The notes under the pieces were generated by a model, which worked only from the letters and a program-made list of their open reading frames with translations, was not told the origin of the DNA and did no database searches. A stretch of DNA of 38,033 nucleotides from Candidatus Competibacteraceae bacterium (GTDB taxonomy: Bacteria > Pseudomonadota > Gammaproteobacteria > Competibacterales > Competibacteraceae): NCBI GenBank assembly GCA_016790045.1, contig JAEUPW010000166.1, positions 1 through 38,033 on the forward strand, read 5' to 3'. Positions 1 through 9,801 of the stretch are shown here, in pieces (within the stretch, counting starts at the first letter, position 1; every line of letters starts with the position of its first letter). A program made the translations under genes and the position numbers.

Positions 1-185
1 GGCACGCCGAGGGCCGCCAGGGCGCTGAGCGCGCGCAACACGATGTTCACGCGGTCAGCCAGTTGCAGGTTGCTGGCGTTGGCCACGATCCGCCGGATGT
101 CGCGCGCGGACACCGGGTTGGCGATGATGCCGACCAGCGGAGTTCCCGGTTCCGGGGCGGCGAAAGTGGAGGGTGGGCTCGGCAT
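1..185 (-). CDS. ATP-NAD kinase family protein (N-terminal fragment, runs off window)
   Basis: The minus strand from an ATG at 185 reads as an open frame to the window edge, about 61 residues. After a short Pro/Ser-rich lead it carries VGIIANPVSARDIRR and then a helix ending LADRVNIVLRALSAL. The pattern GIIANPxSxRDIRR followed by xKVNIVxR is typical of the AcoX-like branch of ATP-NAD kinases, which differ from the housekeeping NadK. The NPxSxxD stretch is the start of the nucleotide-binding fold. The GGDGT catalytic loop would lie beyond the edge, so activity cannot be judged. The gene is transcribed away from the methyltransferase at 367-963, with a 181-bp gap between them. Family call is fairly secure; substrate is unknown. 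Confidence 0.65.
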   Translation of the reverse strand, partial: MPSPPSTFAAPEPGTPLVGIIANPVSARDIRRIVANASNLQLADRVNIVLRALSALAALGV

Positions 186-366
186 GTCGTGGGTCGCCTC
201 CAAAGCGGTGATGATTCGCTGGAAAACCCAAGGCGAGCGGCCTTGAAAAAGTCGCCCGATACCCGTCAATTAACAGTGTAGGACGCTTTTTGGGATGTGC
301 TATGGAGGTTGCGCGCCCTTGGTTTTTGGGGAGCGCAGAGCGACACGCAGAGCGGCTGTTGCGGTT

Positions 367-963
367 TTATCCGCGCGCCCAAACCAGAGTTCGATTGTTG
401 GCCGGCATCGGGCAGTCATCCGCCAAGCGCAAGCCGCTGGCTTCGGCCAGCCGGTCGAGATCGTCGAAATCGCGCACGCCGCTGGCCGGATCGCGCGCGC
501 GCAGCCAGCGGTCGAACTGGGCGTTGCTGGCGCTGGTGTATTCACCGCCGTAGTTGAACGGCCCATAAAGGCAGAAAATGCCGCCGGGCCGCAGCACCCG
601 GCCGACGCCGCGAAACAGGCATTCCACCGCGCTCCAACTCATGATGTGGGCGGTGTTGGCGGAAAAGACGCCGTCGGCTTGCGCCACCGGCCAAGTGTCC
701 TGGCAGACATCGAGCGCCAGCGGCGGGCGCAGATTGGGCAGGCCGGCTTCATCGAACCACAGCCGCATCCCCGGCAAGTTCTCGGCCAAATCGGTGGCTT
801 GCCAGTCCAGATGGGGCAGGGCGCGGGCGAAGTGGACGGCGTGCTGGCCGGTGCCGCCGCCGATTTCCACGATCGAGCCGGGCCGGACAAAAAACCGCTT
901 CAGCACCTCCAGAATGGGTTCCTTATTCTGGTCGCAGGCTTCCGAATAGGGCTTGCTGTTCAT
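367..963 (-). CDS. DUF938 family class I SAM-dependent methyltransferase-like protein
   Basis: This 198-aa protein has the Rossmann-type SAM site near its N terminus: IVEIGGGTGQHAVHFA at about residues 32-47, followed by a strand ending in an acidic residue (WQATDL, about 54-59). Later strands include the ADGVFSANTAHIMSW block and a GG-containing turn (LRPGGIFCLYGPF). The opening NSKPYSEACDQNKEPIL and the NTxHIMSW motif are hallmarks of the DUF938 family, about 200 aa and common in proteobacteria. The methyl acceptor of this family is not established. The gene is separated from the upstream gene on the same strand by a strong terminator (989-1015), so it probably has its own promoter. The putative ribosome site upstream of the ATG at 963 is weak (AAGAAG). 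Confidence 0.8.
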   Translation of the reverse strand: MNSKPYSEACDQNKEPILEVLKRFFVRPGSIVEIGGGTGQHAVHFARALPHLDWQATDLAENLPGMRLWFDEAGLPNLRPPLALDVCQDTWPVAQADGVFSANTAHIMSWSAVECLFRGVGRVLRPGGIFCLYGPFNYGGEYTSASNAQFDRWLRARDPASGVRDFDDLDRLAEASGLRLADDCPMPANNRTLVWARG

Positions 964-988
964 GGCGGGCTTCTTTTGTTTCAGGATG

Positions 989-1015
989 AAAAACGGCCGG
1001 TTTATCCGGCCGTTT
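989..1015 (-). terminator. Rho-independent terminator of the 254-aa gene
   Basis: On the minus strand a perfect 10-bp stem (AAACGGCCGG / CCGGCCGTTT, positions 1015-1006 and 1000-991) closes a 5-nt ATAAA loop and runs into five consecutive T residues (993-989). It sits 21 bp after the stop of the gene ending at 1036 and 26 bp before the methyltransferase start. This is a textbook intrinsic terminator that isolates the two genes. Confidence 0.88.
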
Positions 1016-1035
1016 CAGGGGCGATGCGCCAGACT

Positions 1036-1800
1036 TTAGAGATTGGCCGAACGCCACCAGTTGTTGTGATCCTTTTTCAGCACCGCTTGCGACAGCATCG
1101 GGTAGTAGACCAGCTCGTTGCCGATGCCCATAAAAAACCCGTTCTTCACCATGCGGAAAGGGAATTCGAGCGAATGCACCCGATGCACCAGCTTGTTCTG
1201 CTTCGATACCGGTTCCAGCTCCAGCAACGCTTCGCGCAGATGCTGCATGAACGAATACGGCAAATCGCCCTCTCTGCCGTTTTCCGGATCGCGGGCCAGC
1301 ATCCCCAATTCGAGTTCGACGAAGCAGATGCCGGGAAACCGAAACGAGTGGGAAGGGTTGGTGACCACATCCGCGTAGTAAGCGGCCGGATCGAACACGC
1401 TGACCACCAGGCTGTTGATCGGCGCCAGATCCTGGTACATGTGCAATTCGTTCTCGACCTTGGGCAAGGCGTCGGCGCGGCTCAAACCCAGCGTCGCGCC
1501 CATCGCCGTGGTCAGATACATCTTGCCGAGCGCGCCGATGGTGAGATGCTCCGTCACCCGGTACATCGAAACGTAAATCGAGTTCTTGGGCGCGCCGCTG
1601 GCTTTCGGCACGCAGCGCGCGTAACAGCCGTCGATGTCGAAGTACGGGTGCCGGTAGTCCGGATCGACTTCAAAGAAAACCGCCTGGCCTTTCGACTTGA
1701 ACTTGTGCCCTGTCGCGTAGTACTGGCCGAACTCCTCAGGCCCCAGCATCGAGGCGATCAGCGCTTCTGGAATCAACGAGAAATAGAGATGTATAGCCAT
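1036..1800 (-). CDS. Conserved-looking hypothetical protein, 254 aa
   Basis: I do not recognise this protein. It is soluble-looking, with no signal peptide or membrane segment, and opens MAIHLYFSLIPEALIASML. It is rich in aromatic residues: HPYFDIDGCYAR near 70, HMYQDLAPINSLVVSVFD near 145, a Phe/Tyr-rich C-terminal third. The opening strand followed by a helix and a PEEFGQYYATG segment suggests a compact enzyme or binding fold. The ATG at 1800 has a good ribosome site (GAGGAGGA about 10 nt upstream). It lies 132 bp downstream of hppA on the same strand and ends in a strong terminator, so it could be the last gene of an hppA transcript, but no function follows from that. The open frame is certainly coding by length and composition. 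Confidence 0.7.
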   Translation of the reverse strand: MAIHLYFSLIPEALIASMLGPEEFGQYYATGHKFKSKGQAVFFEVDPDYRHPYFDIDGCYARCVPKASGAPKNSIYVSMYRVTEHLTIGALGKMYLTTAMGATLGLSRADALPKVENELHMYQDLAPINSLVVSVFDPAAYYADVVTNPSHSFRFPGICFVELELGMLARDPENGREGDLPYSFMQHLREALLELEPVSKQNKLVHRVHSLEFPFRMVKNGFFMGIGNELVYYPMLSQAVLKKDHNNWWRSANL

Positions 1801-1932
1801 GGTAATGCGGTCCTCCTCAAAGCGAGAGTCGGCTGGATTCAGAATCTGTCGTTATTATCGCGGCCCGGAAGGGAGCGCGAATCTCCACCTCCGAGCGATC
1901 ATAGCCGCGATGCGCGCCAATGACCACTATCG

Positions 1933-4440
<2,508 letters not shown>

Positions 4441-4775
4441 GGGTCAATCCTCAAAATGTGTGGCCCTCAAAAAAATGCTTTTTGCGAATTTTTCTGCTTT
4501 TTGAACTGCGGTGCGCGACAGCGCACCCCGTATCGTGCAATAGGGTCGAGAGATGGGATCAAGTTGGCGCTCCAGCCCGCGCGAGAAGCCCCGGACAGCA
4601 CAGCAAAACCGCGTGGCCGGCGCGTTGGTTTTTCACGGATGTTATAGTGGCGCGAGTTCAAATCAGGAATTGCGCAGTTTCCTGATAGCAAAGTACAAAA
4701 GCAAGATACAATCCATCAAAAACTTATTTCCGCACCCTGAGGATGTCCGGCGGACGGGACAGAGGGGGAAACAGT
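4441..4775. other. Divergent intergenic region between hppA and atpC
   Basis: This 335-bp gap must hold promoters for both directions. Two dyads are visible: a GC-rich one, GGTGCGC at 4510-4516 with GCGCACC at 4521-4527, and an 8-bp perfect repeat, ATCAGGAA at 4662-4669 with TTCCTGAT at 4679-4686. A TACAAT -10-like hexamer lies at 4707-4712 on the plus strand, 64 nt before the atpC ATG, but its -35 match is poor. A purine-rich ribosome site (AGAGGGGGA) precedes the atpC start. Small open frames here have no recognisable content. Confidence 0.5.
4662..4686. repeat. 8-bp inverted repeat upstream of atpC, possible operator
   Basis: ATCAGGAA (4662-4669) and TTCCTGAT (4679-4686) are perfect reverse complements separated by 9 nt, immediately upstream of the TACAAT hexamer at 4707-4712. 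The geometry would suit a dimeric regulator, or a weak hairpin. No T run follows it, so it is not a terminator. Function is inferred only. Confidence 0.35.
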
Positions 4776-5201
4776 ATGGCATTTAAGGTACACGTCGATG
4801 TGGTCAGCGCGGAACGGGAATTGTTTTCCGGACTGGCGGAGATGGTGGTGGCGACGGCGGAACTCGGCGAGATGGGAATTTTGCCGGGCCACAGCCCGCT
4901 GCTGGCCCGGCTGAAGCCCGGCCAAATCCGCATTCAGGTTTCGGCCGAGGAAACTCAGGTGATTTACGTCTCCAGCGGTTTGTTGGAAGTCCAACCCCAC
5001 GTGGTGACGGTGCTGGCCGATTACGCCGAAGATGCCGCCAACCTGGACGAATCGGCCGCCCTCAAAGCGCAAGAGGCCGCCCGGCGAGCCTGCCGGGATT
5101 CCAGATTCGACGTGGAATGCGCCAAAGTCCTGGCCGAAACCACGGCGCAACTGCAAGCGATCGAACGCCTGCGCCGTCAAGTGCGCCGGCAAATCCAGTG
5201 A
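4776..5201 (+). CDS. atpC: F-type ATP synthase epsilon subunit, stand-alone copy
   Basis: This 141-aa protein has the full epsilon layout. The N-terminal beta-sandwich (about 1-85) contains FKVHVDVVSAERELFSG, then GEMGILPGHSPLLARLKPG, the conserved turn that contacts the gamma/c-ring, then VIYVSSGLLEVQPHVVTVLAD. Two C-terminal helices (about 88-141) include LKAQEAARRA. The frame opens 33 nt earlier, but the ATG at 4776 gives the standard epsilon N terminus and sits behind AGAGGGGGA. Unusually it has no atpD/atpG neighbour: it is alone, divergent from hppA and 31 bp ahead of polA. The main atp operon, presumably elsewhere, normally has its own atpC, so this may be a second or relocated copy. 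It may be co-transcribed with polA. Confidence 0.92.
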   Translation: MAFKVHVDVVSAERELFSGLAEMVVATAELGEMGILPGHSPLLARLKPGQIRIQVSAEETQVIYVSSGLLEVQPHVVTVLADYAEDAANLDESAALKAQEAARRACRDSRFDVECAKVLAETTAQLQAIERLRRQVRRQIQ

Positions 5202-5232
5202 GCCAAACGCAACAGCGCGAAACGCCGCACTC

Positions 5233-7974
5233 ATGACTGTCTCCAAACCCTGCTTGTGGGTCGATGGTTCGGCTTGGCTGCACCGGGCGTTCAACGCCTT
5301 GCCGGCGTTGAGCACCAAGGCCGGCGAACCGACCGGCGCGCTTTATGGCGTGCTCAACATGCTGCGGCGGCTGGTGGCGGAGTTTCGGCCCGATTATCTG
5401 GCGATCGTGTTCGACGCCCCCGGCAAGACTTTCCGCCACGATCAATTCGCCGCCTACAAGGCGCATCGCCCGCCGCTCGCCCCCGAGCTGATCCAGCAGA
5501 TCGACCCGCTGCACGCCTGCGTGCGCGCTTCGGGCTGGCCGCTGCTGCAAGTGGCGGGGGTCGAGGCGGACGACGTGATCGGCACCCTGACCCGGCAGGC
5601 AATCGCCAGGGGCTTTCCGGTGCTGATCGTCAGCGGCGACAAGGATTTGGCGCAGTTGGTCGGCGAGCGGGTGCGGATGCTCGACACCATGAAAAACGTG
5701 ATCACCGACCGCGCGGGCGTCGAAAAGAAATTCGGTGTCCCGCCCGGCTTGATCGTGGATTGGCTGGCGCTGGTGGGCGATTCTTCCGACAATATTCCCG
5801 GCGTGGCGGGCGTGGGTCCGGTCACCGCCGCCAAGTGGCTGCAAAAATACGGTTCTCTGGATCGGGTGGTCGAAAACGCGGCCGAGATTTCCGGCAAGAT
5901 CGGCGATAGCCTCCGCGCCGGGCTGACGCAACTGGCGCTGTCGCGGCAACTGGCGACCCTGGATTGCGAGGTGCCGCTGCCGGTGGATTTCGAGGCGTTG
6001 CGGCCCGCGCCGCCGGATGTCGCGGCGCTGCGCGCACTGTACGAACGCTATGAGTTCCGCTCCTGGCTGCGCGATTTGCCGGCGGGCGACGCGGTGGTTA
6101 AACCGGCTTCGGCGACCCCCGCAGGCGAGCCGGAAAGCGCGGAAAGCGCGGACGATCCACCGATCATCGAGCCGGTTTACGAAACGGTGCTCGATCAGGC
6201 CGCGCTCGATCGCTGGCTGGAGCGCCTGAACGCGGCCGAGCTGTTCGCCTTCGACACCGAAACCACCAGCCTGAATTATCTGGACGCCCGCATCGTCGGC
6301 GTGTCCTTCGCGGTGACGGCGGGCGAGGCGGCCTACGTGCCCTTGGCCCACGATTACCCCGGCGCGCCGGATCAGTTGAACCGGGAGACGGTGCTGGAGC
6401 GATTGCGGCCATTGCTGGAAGACCCGGACCGGCCCAAGCTCGGCCAGCATCTCAAATACGACGCGCACGTGCTGGCCAACCACGGCATCGCGCTGCGCGG
6501 CATCCGCCACGACACCTTGCTGGAATCCTACGTGCTGGATTCCACCGCCCGCCACGACATGGATTCGCTGGCGGAGCGCCATTTGAAGCTGCGCACCATC
6601 CGCTTTGAAGACGTGGCCGGTAAGGGCGCGAAAAAGTTGACCTTCAATCAGGTGGGCTTGGAGCAGGCCGGCCCTTACGCCGCCGAGGACGCCGATGTCA
6701 CTCTGCGCCTGCATCGGCGGCTTTGGCCGCGACTGGAGCGGGAGCCGGCGCTGCGGCGGTTGTACGAGGAGCTGGAAATTCCGCTGATCGACGTGCTGCT
6801 GCGGATGGAGCGGACCGGCGTTCGCGTGGACGCGGCGGCGCTGCGCCAGCAAAGCGGCGAGTTGGCCAAACGGTTGTGGGAACTGGAACAGCAGGCCTAC
6901 GAACTGGCCGGCGAACGCTTCAACCTGGGTTCGCCCAAGCAGTTGCAGACCATCTTGTTCGAGCGGCTGAACCTGCCGAGCGGCCGAAGGACCACCACCG
7001 GTCAGGCGTCCACGGCCGAGGCGGTGTTGCAGGAGCTGGCGCTGGATTACCCGCTGCCCAAGGTCATTCTGGAACATCGCGGCCTGAGCAAGCTGAAATC
7101 GACCTACACCGACCGGCTGCCGGAACAGGTTCAGGCGCGCACCGGCCGGGTTCACACCTCCTACCAGCAGGCGGTGACCAGCACCGGCCGCTTGTCGTCC
7201 ACCGATCCCAACCTGCAAAACATCCCGATCCGCACGCCCGAAGGGCGGCGCATCCGGCAAGCGTTCATCCCCGAACCGGGCTGGGTGATGCTGGCGGCGG
7301 ATTATTCCCAGATCGAATTGCGGATCATGGCGCATCTGTCGGGCGATGAGGGTCTGGTGCGCGCTTTCGCCAGCGGGGCGGACATCCATCGGGCGACCGC
7401 CGCCGAAGTGTTCGGTGCGACGCTGGAGCAAGTCAGCGCCGATCAGCGCCGCAGCGCCAAGGCGATCAACTTCGGCCTGATTTACGGCATGTCGGCGTTC
7501 GGGCTGGCGCGGCAGTTGGGCGTCGAGCGCGGCGCGGCGCAACAGTACATGCACCGTTACTTTTCGCGCTATCCGGCGGTCAAGGCGTACATGGAAGACA
7601 CGCGCCGCCGCGCCGTCGAGCGAGGCTACGTGGAGACCGTGTTCGGTCGCCGGCTGTATCTTCCCGACCTTCGCGCCCGCAACGCCCAACTGCGGCAGGC
7701 GGCGGAGCGCGCCGCCATCAACGCGCCGATGCAAGGCACCGCGGCCGACATCATCAAGCGCGCCATGCTGGCGGTGGATCGCTGGTTGCAAGACTCCCGC
7801 TTTCCGGCGCGGATGCTGATGCAGGTGCACGACGAACTGGTGTTCGAGATCAGGGAAGAGGCCGTGGCCGAAGCCCGCGAGCGGATCCGGGCGGCCATGA
7901 TCGCGGCGGGGGAGCTGCGAGTGCCGCTGGAAGTGGATATCGGCGCCGGCGCCAACTGGGACGAAGCGCACTGA
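5233..7974 (+). CDS. polA: DNA polymerase I
   Basis: This 913-aa protein (E. coli enzyme 928) fills repair and Okazaki gaps. The N-terminal 5'-3' exonuclease domain (1 to about 290) has the LWVDGSAWLHRAF start, the VEADDVIGTL and SGDKDLAQLV acidic motifs, and the H3TH block SSDNIPGVAGVGPVTA. The proofreading domain (about 325-520) keeps Exo I as D341-x-E343 (FDTET) and a C-terminal AAEDADVTLRL, so 3'-5' exonuclease is probably active. The polymerase domain (about 540-913) has motif A DYSQIELR with D690, motif B RRSAKAINFGLIYG, and motif C VHDE with D867. The frame is open far upstream inside atpC; the ATG at 5233 (MTVSKPCLWVDGS) matches the family start. It is followed by a terminator at 8031. 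Confidence 0.98.
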   Translation: MTVSKPCLWVDGSAWLHRAFNALPALSTKAGEPTGALYGVLNMLRRLVAEFRPDYLAIVFDAPGKTFRHDQFAAYKAHRPPLAPELIQQIDPLHACVRASGWPLLQVAGVEADDVIGTLTRQAIARGFPVLIVSGDKDLAQLVGERVRMLDTMKNVITDRAGVEKKFGVPPGLIVDWLALVGDSSDNIPGVAGVGPVTAAKWLQKYGSLDRVVENAAEISGKIGDSLRAGLTQLALSRQLATLDCEVPLPVDFEALRPAPPDVAALRALYERYEFRSWLRDLPAGDAVVKPASATPAGEPESAESADDPPIIEPVYETVLDQAALDRWLERLNAAELFAFDTETTSLNYLDARIVGVSFAVTAGEAAYVPLAHDYPGAPDQLNRETVLERLRPLLEDPDRPKLGQHLKYDAHVLANHGIALRGIRHDTLLESYVLDSTARHDMDSLAERHLKLRTIRFEDVAGKGAKKLTFNQVGLEQAGPYAAEDADVTLRLHRRLWPRLEREPALRRLYEELEIPLIDVLLRMERTGVRVDAAALRQQSGELAKRLWELEQQAYELAGERFNLGSPKQLQTILFERLNLPSGRRTTTGQASTAEAVLQELALDYPLPKVILEHRGLSKLKSTYTDRLPEQVQARTGRVHTSYQQAVTSTGRLSSTDPNLQNIPIRTPEGRRIRQAFIPEPGWVMLAADYSQIELRIMAHLSGDEGLVRAFASGADIHRATAAEVFGATLEQVSADQRRSAKAINFGLIYGMSAFGLARQLGVERGAAQQYMHRYFSRYPAVKAYMEDTRRRAVERGYVETVFGRRLYLPDLRARNAQLRQAAERAAINAPMQGTAADIIKRAMLAVDRWLQDSRFPARMLMQVHDELVFEIREEAVAEARERIRAAMIAAGELRVPLEVDIGAGANWDEAH

Positions 7975-8030
7975 GCGGGCGCCAGGGGGTTGTCGGGGTG
8001 TCTGCGACAGGCCTCGCGGGCTGGTGTTCC

Positions 8031-8063
8031 ATCGGGTCGCTTCCTTGCGACCCCGATCTTTTT
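8031..8063 (+). terminator. Rho-independent terminator of polA
   Basis: ATCGGGTCGC (8031-8040) pairs with GCGACCCCGAT (8047-8057), with one bulged C and a 6-nt loop, and runs into CTTTTT (8058-8063). It lies 57 bp after the polA stop and abuts the stop of the convergent gene at 8065. The opposite strand lacks a T run, so termination should be mainly of polA transcripts. Confidence 0.8.
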
Positions 8064-8064
8064 A

Positions 8065-8802
8065 TCAGGCCAGCTCGGCCTTTGGCGCTAGCGCCGACTC
8101 GATTTCGTTGGCCGATTGAGCGAACAGCGCGATCGTTTCAACGATCATGCTTTCGATGCGCGCCTTCGCCGACTGGTCGTCGGCGGAATACGCCCGCGCC
8201 AAATCCAAATCGATTTCCAGATGGGACGGGCCGTCATCGTGCGGGATCAGATGCACTTCCCCCCAAATCCAGCGCTTGCGGGAAAAGTGATCGAGGTAGG
8301 CGGGCCGCTTGGTCAGATAAGCCGACAGTTCTTCCGCCACGAACTCGGTTCCGGCGAGGACCGAGAAAAAACGCGGTAAATCCTTGGAGTAGGATGAGTC
8401 GATCAGCGCCTGGACGCCGGGCGCCACGGCGTGACCTTCCAGGCTCGATAAACCCAGACACTGGGCGTCTTTCTTCCAATGGCTGGCATGGGAGCCTTCT
8501 TCCTGCTTCATGGTCGACACGGCTCTGGCCAGTTCGGCAAAAGTCCGGTTGACGCGCGCTCTGCTGGAATTGGAAAACCGCTGTTTCAGCGGATCGCGCG
8601 GCAGATGCTGTTTGTCGATCGCCAGTTCGAATTCGCGGACGAAGGGCCAAAAACCGATGTGCAGCGCTTCGGCGGCGCCCCGTTCGCCTTCTCCGGCCCG
8701 ACGGATCAGGGAGGTGGCCCGAATCCCTTCACGCGCCATCGCGCGCAGATCGGCGCCGGCAAAATAACTCGCGTTGTCATCGAAAAATAGGCTTGCATGC
8801 AT
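8065..8802 (-). CDS. Heme-oxygenase-fold (TenA/PqqC/CADD-like) putative diiron protein
   Basis: This 245-aa all-helical protein resembles iron-dependent members of the TenA/PqqC/CADD (HDO) superfamily. Candidate ligands are E101/E102 and H105 in QEEGSHASHW, E153/E157/E158 in GTEFVAEELS, and H184, H188, H194, E196, D198 in HLIPHDDGPSHLEIDLD. The family pattern H-x3-D-x2-H is kept only as H194-x3-D198-x2-L201, so the last histidine is missing. The metal site may therefore be altered or use another ligand. The ATG at 8802 is preferred because GGGAGAG lies 5 nt ahead; an in-frame ATG at 8820 is the alternative. It is convergent with polA, single-gene, with an inverted repeat just upstream. Superfamily call is moderate; the reaction is unknown. 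Confidence 0.55.
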   Translation of the reverse strand: MHASLFFDDNASYFAGADLRAMAREGIRATSLIRRAGEGERGAAEALHIGFWPFVREFELAIDKQHLPRDPLKQRFSNSSRARVNRTFAELARAVSTMKQEEGSHASHWKKDAQCLGLSSLEGHAVAPGVQALIDSSYSKDLPRFFSVLAGTEFVAEELSAYLTKRPAYLDHFSRKRWIWGEVHLIPHDDGPSHLEIDLDLARAYSADDQSAKARIESMIVETIALFAQSANEIESALAPKAELA

Positions 8803-8820
8803 GTTGGCTCTCCCGGACAT

Positions 8821-9208
8821 ATCCCTAAAAGGGTTAATGACCTTTTAGCGAATAAGTATAATTTAAGATACAAAAGCGATGATATAGTGAATAATATGCA
8901 GTAAATGTATTGATTGGTAATATATAATCATTGTTATATAGCGTAATTGACTGCAAAAATATTACACCTTATTGCAGAATCTGCCTATCCATAAAAATTT
9001 GAGGTTTTGCTCAAGGGGTTAACCATGCTAGTGCGAGCGATGCTGTCTCTGGGGCCGCATAAGCGTCACTGTTATAAATGGGGTTTAAAGCGAACGCTTG
9101 TTCCGGCGACTGGACAAATGGCTGGCGCTGGGAAATCATGCGCCGGACGCTTCCGCTCGAGCGGGCTAGCCGGTTCGCCCTTCAGCCGATTGCCATAAAG
9201 GATTTGCC
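8821..9208. other. AT-rich intergenic region
   Basis: A gap of almost 400 bp in which about 8850-9010 is strikingly AT-rich compared with the GC-rich surroundings (runs such as GTAATATATAATC and ATATAGCGTAATTG). It must hold the promoter of the minus-strand gene starting at 8802 and probably that of the DUF2782 gene at 9209. A 63-codon open frame at 9007-9198 has basic, low-information content and no family resemblance, so I do not call it. No tRNA-like fold or T-tailed hairpin was seen. Confidence 0.5.
8827..8850. repeat. 8-bp inverted repeat in the leader of the heme-oxygenase-fold gene
   Basis: CTAAAAGG (8827-8834) and CCTTTTAG (8843-8850) are perfect reverse complements with an 8-nt spacer. 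They lie 25-48 bp upstream of the preferred ATG at 8802. The position fits an operator overlapping the promoter or a leader hairpin. No experimental parallel is known to me. Confidence 0.4.
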
Positions 9209-9550
9209 ATGCGTTCGTGGTTAATAGTGCCGCTGCTGATGTCAACGACCCTGAGTTGGGCTCAGGAAACGACCGGACCCGCCGGATTGGAGCCCATTCC
9301 CGATGGCCCTCCCGCGCTCGATCGGGATTCGAACGTGCCCGCGCCCGAGATCACGATCCGCCAGCGCGGAGATCGGGGCAGCATCGAGGAATATCGCGCC
9401 GGAGGCATTCTCTACATGGTCAAGGTCGTGCCTGGCAGGGGCGTGCCTTACTATCTGGTGGACACCGACGGGGACGGGGATTTCGAAACGCGCTACAGCG
9501 AGCTGGAGGAAGGGATGCTGATTCCGGCGTGGGTGTTGCTGCGTTGGTGA
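9209..9550 (+). CDS. DUF2782 domain-containing exported protein
   Basis: This 113-aa protein begins with a signal peptide (MRSWLIVPLLMSTTLSWAQ, likely cleaved after the Ala-Gln region). It continues with a Pro-rich linker and a compact beta domain (about 45-113): PEITIRQRGD, then IEEYRAGGILYMVKV, then GVPYYLVDTDGDGDF and a final PAWVLLRW. This is the DUF2782 pattern, a small periplasmic protein of unknown function found close to polA in many gammaproteobacteria, and that neighbourhood is kept here. A ribosome site (AAAGGAT) precedes the ATG. It is separated from polA by the heme-oxygenase-fold gene and the AT-rich gap, which look like an insertion between two normally adjacent genes. Confidence 0.85.
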   Translation: MRSWLIVPLLMSTTLSWAQETTGPAGLEPIPDGPPALDRDSNVPAPEITIRQRGDRGSIEEYRAGGILYMVKVVPGRGVPYYLVDTDGDGDFETRYSELEEGMLIPAWVLLRW

Positions 9551-9747
9551 GGGATTCGGACAACGGGTTGGCGGCGGTCGGGATGATCGCGGGGCGGCCG
9601 CCATGCCGCCGTTTCTCGCTTCAGTTGCGCGCGCGCTTTGGCGCGCTCGGCCGAACGGGGTTTCTGGTGCGCGCCGCCTTTGCGCAGGATCGGCGCGGTG
9701 GCGACGGGATTTCGGTGCCGGAGTTTCACGGTCGTTCTCCGCGATGG

Positions 9748-9776
9748 CCCCTCGCCGCCAAAGGTGGCGGGAGGGG
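9748..9776. other. Stable hairpin in the convergent gap between the DUF2782 gene and rtcB
   Basis: CCCCTCGCCGCCA (9748-9760) pairs with TGGCGGGAGGGG (9765-9776) with one bulge and a 4-nt loop. It lies between two convergent genes, where a shared terminator is expected, but no T run follows on either strand. The rest of the 251-bp gap (9551-9801) holds nothing else I can identify. Confidence 0.4.
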
Positions 9777-9801
9777 ATGATCGCTGGTAAACGGGCTTGC
9801 C

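Noticed and set aside
295..1923. 542-codon open frame on the plus strand
   Set aside because: It is antisense to the methyltransferase and the 254-aa gene, and its Arg/His/Gln-rich translation is typical of a GC-rich shadow frame.
5062..7971. 969-codon minus-strand frame opposite polA
   Set aside because: polA is certain; the antisense frame is long only because of GC-rich codon bias.
9007..9198. 63-codon open frame before the DUF2782 gene
   Set aside because: Basic, low-information translation, no convincing ribosome site, and it lies in the likely promoter region.
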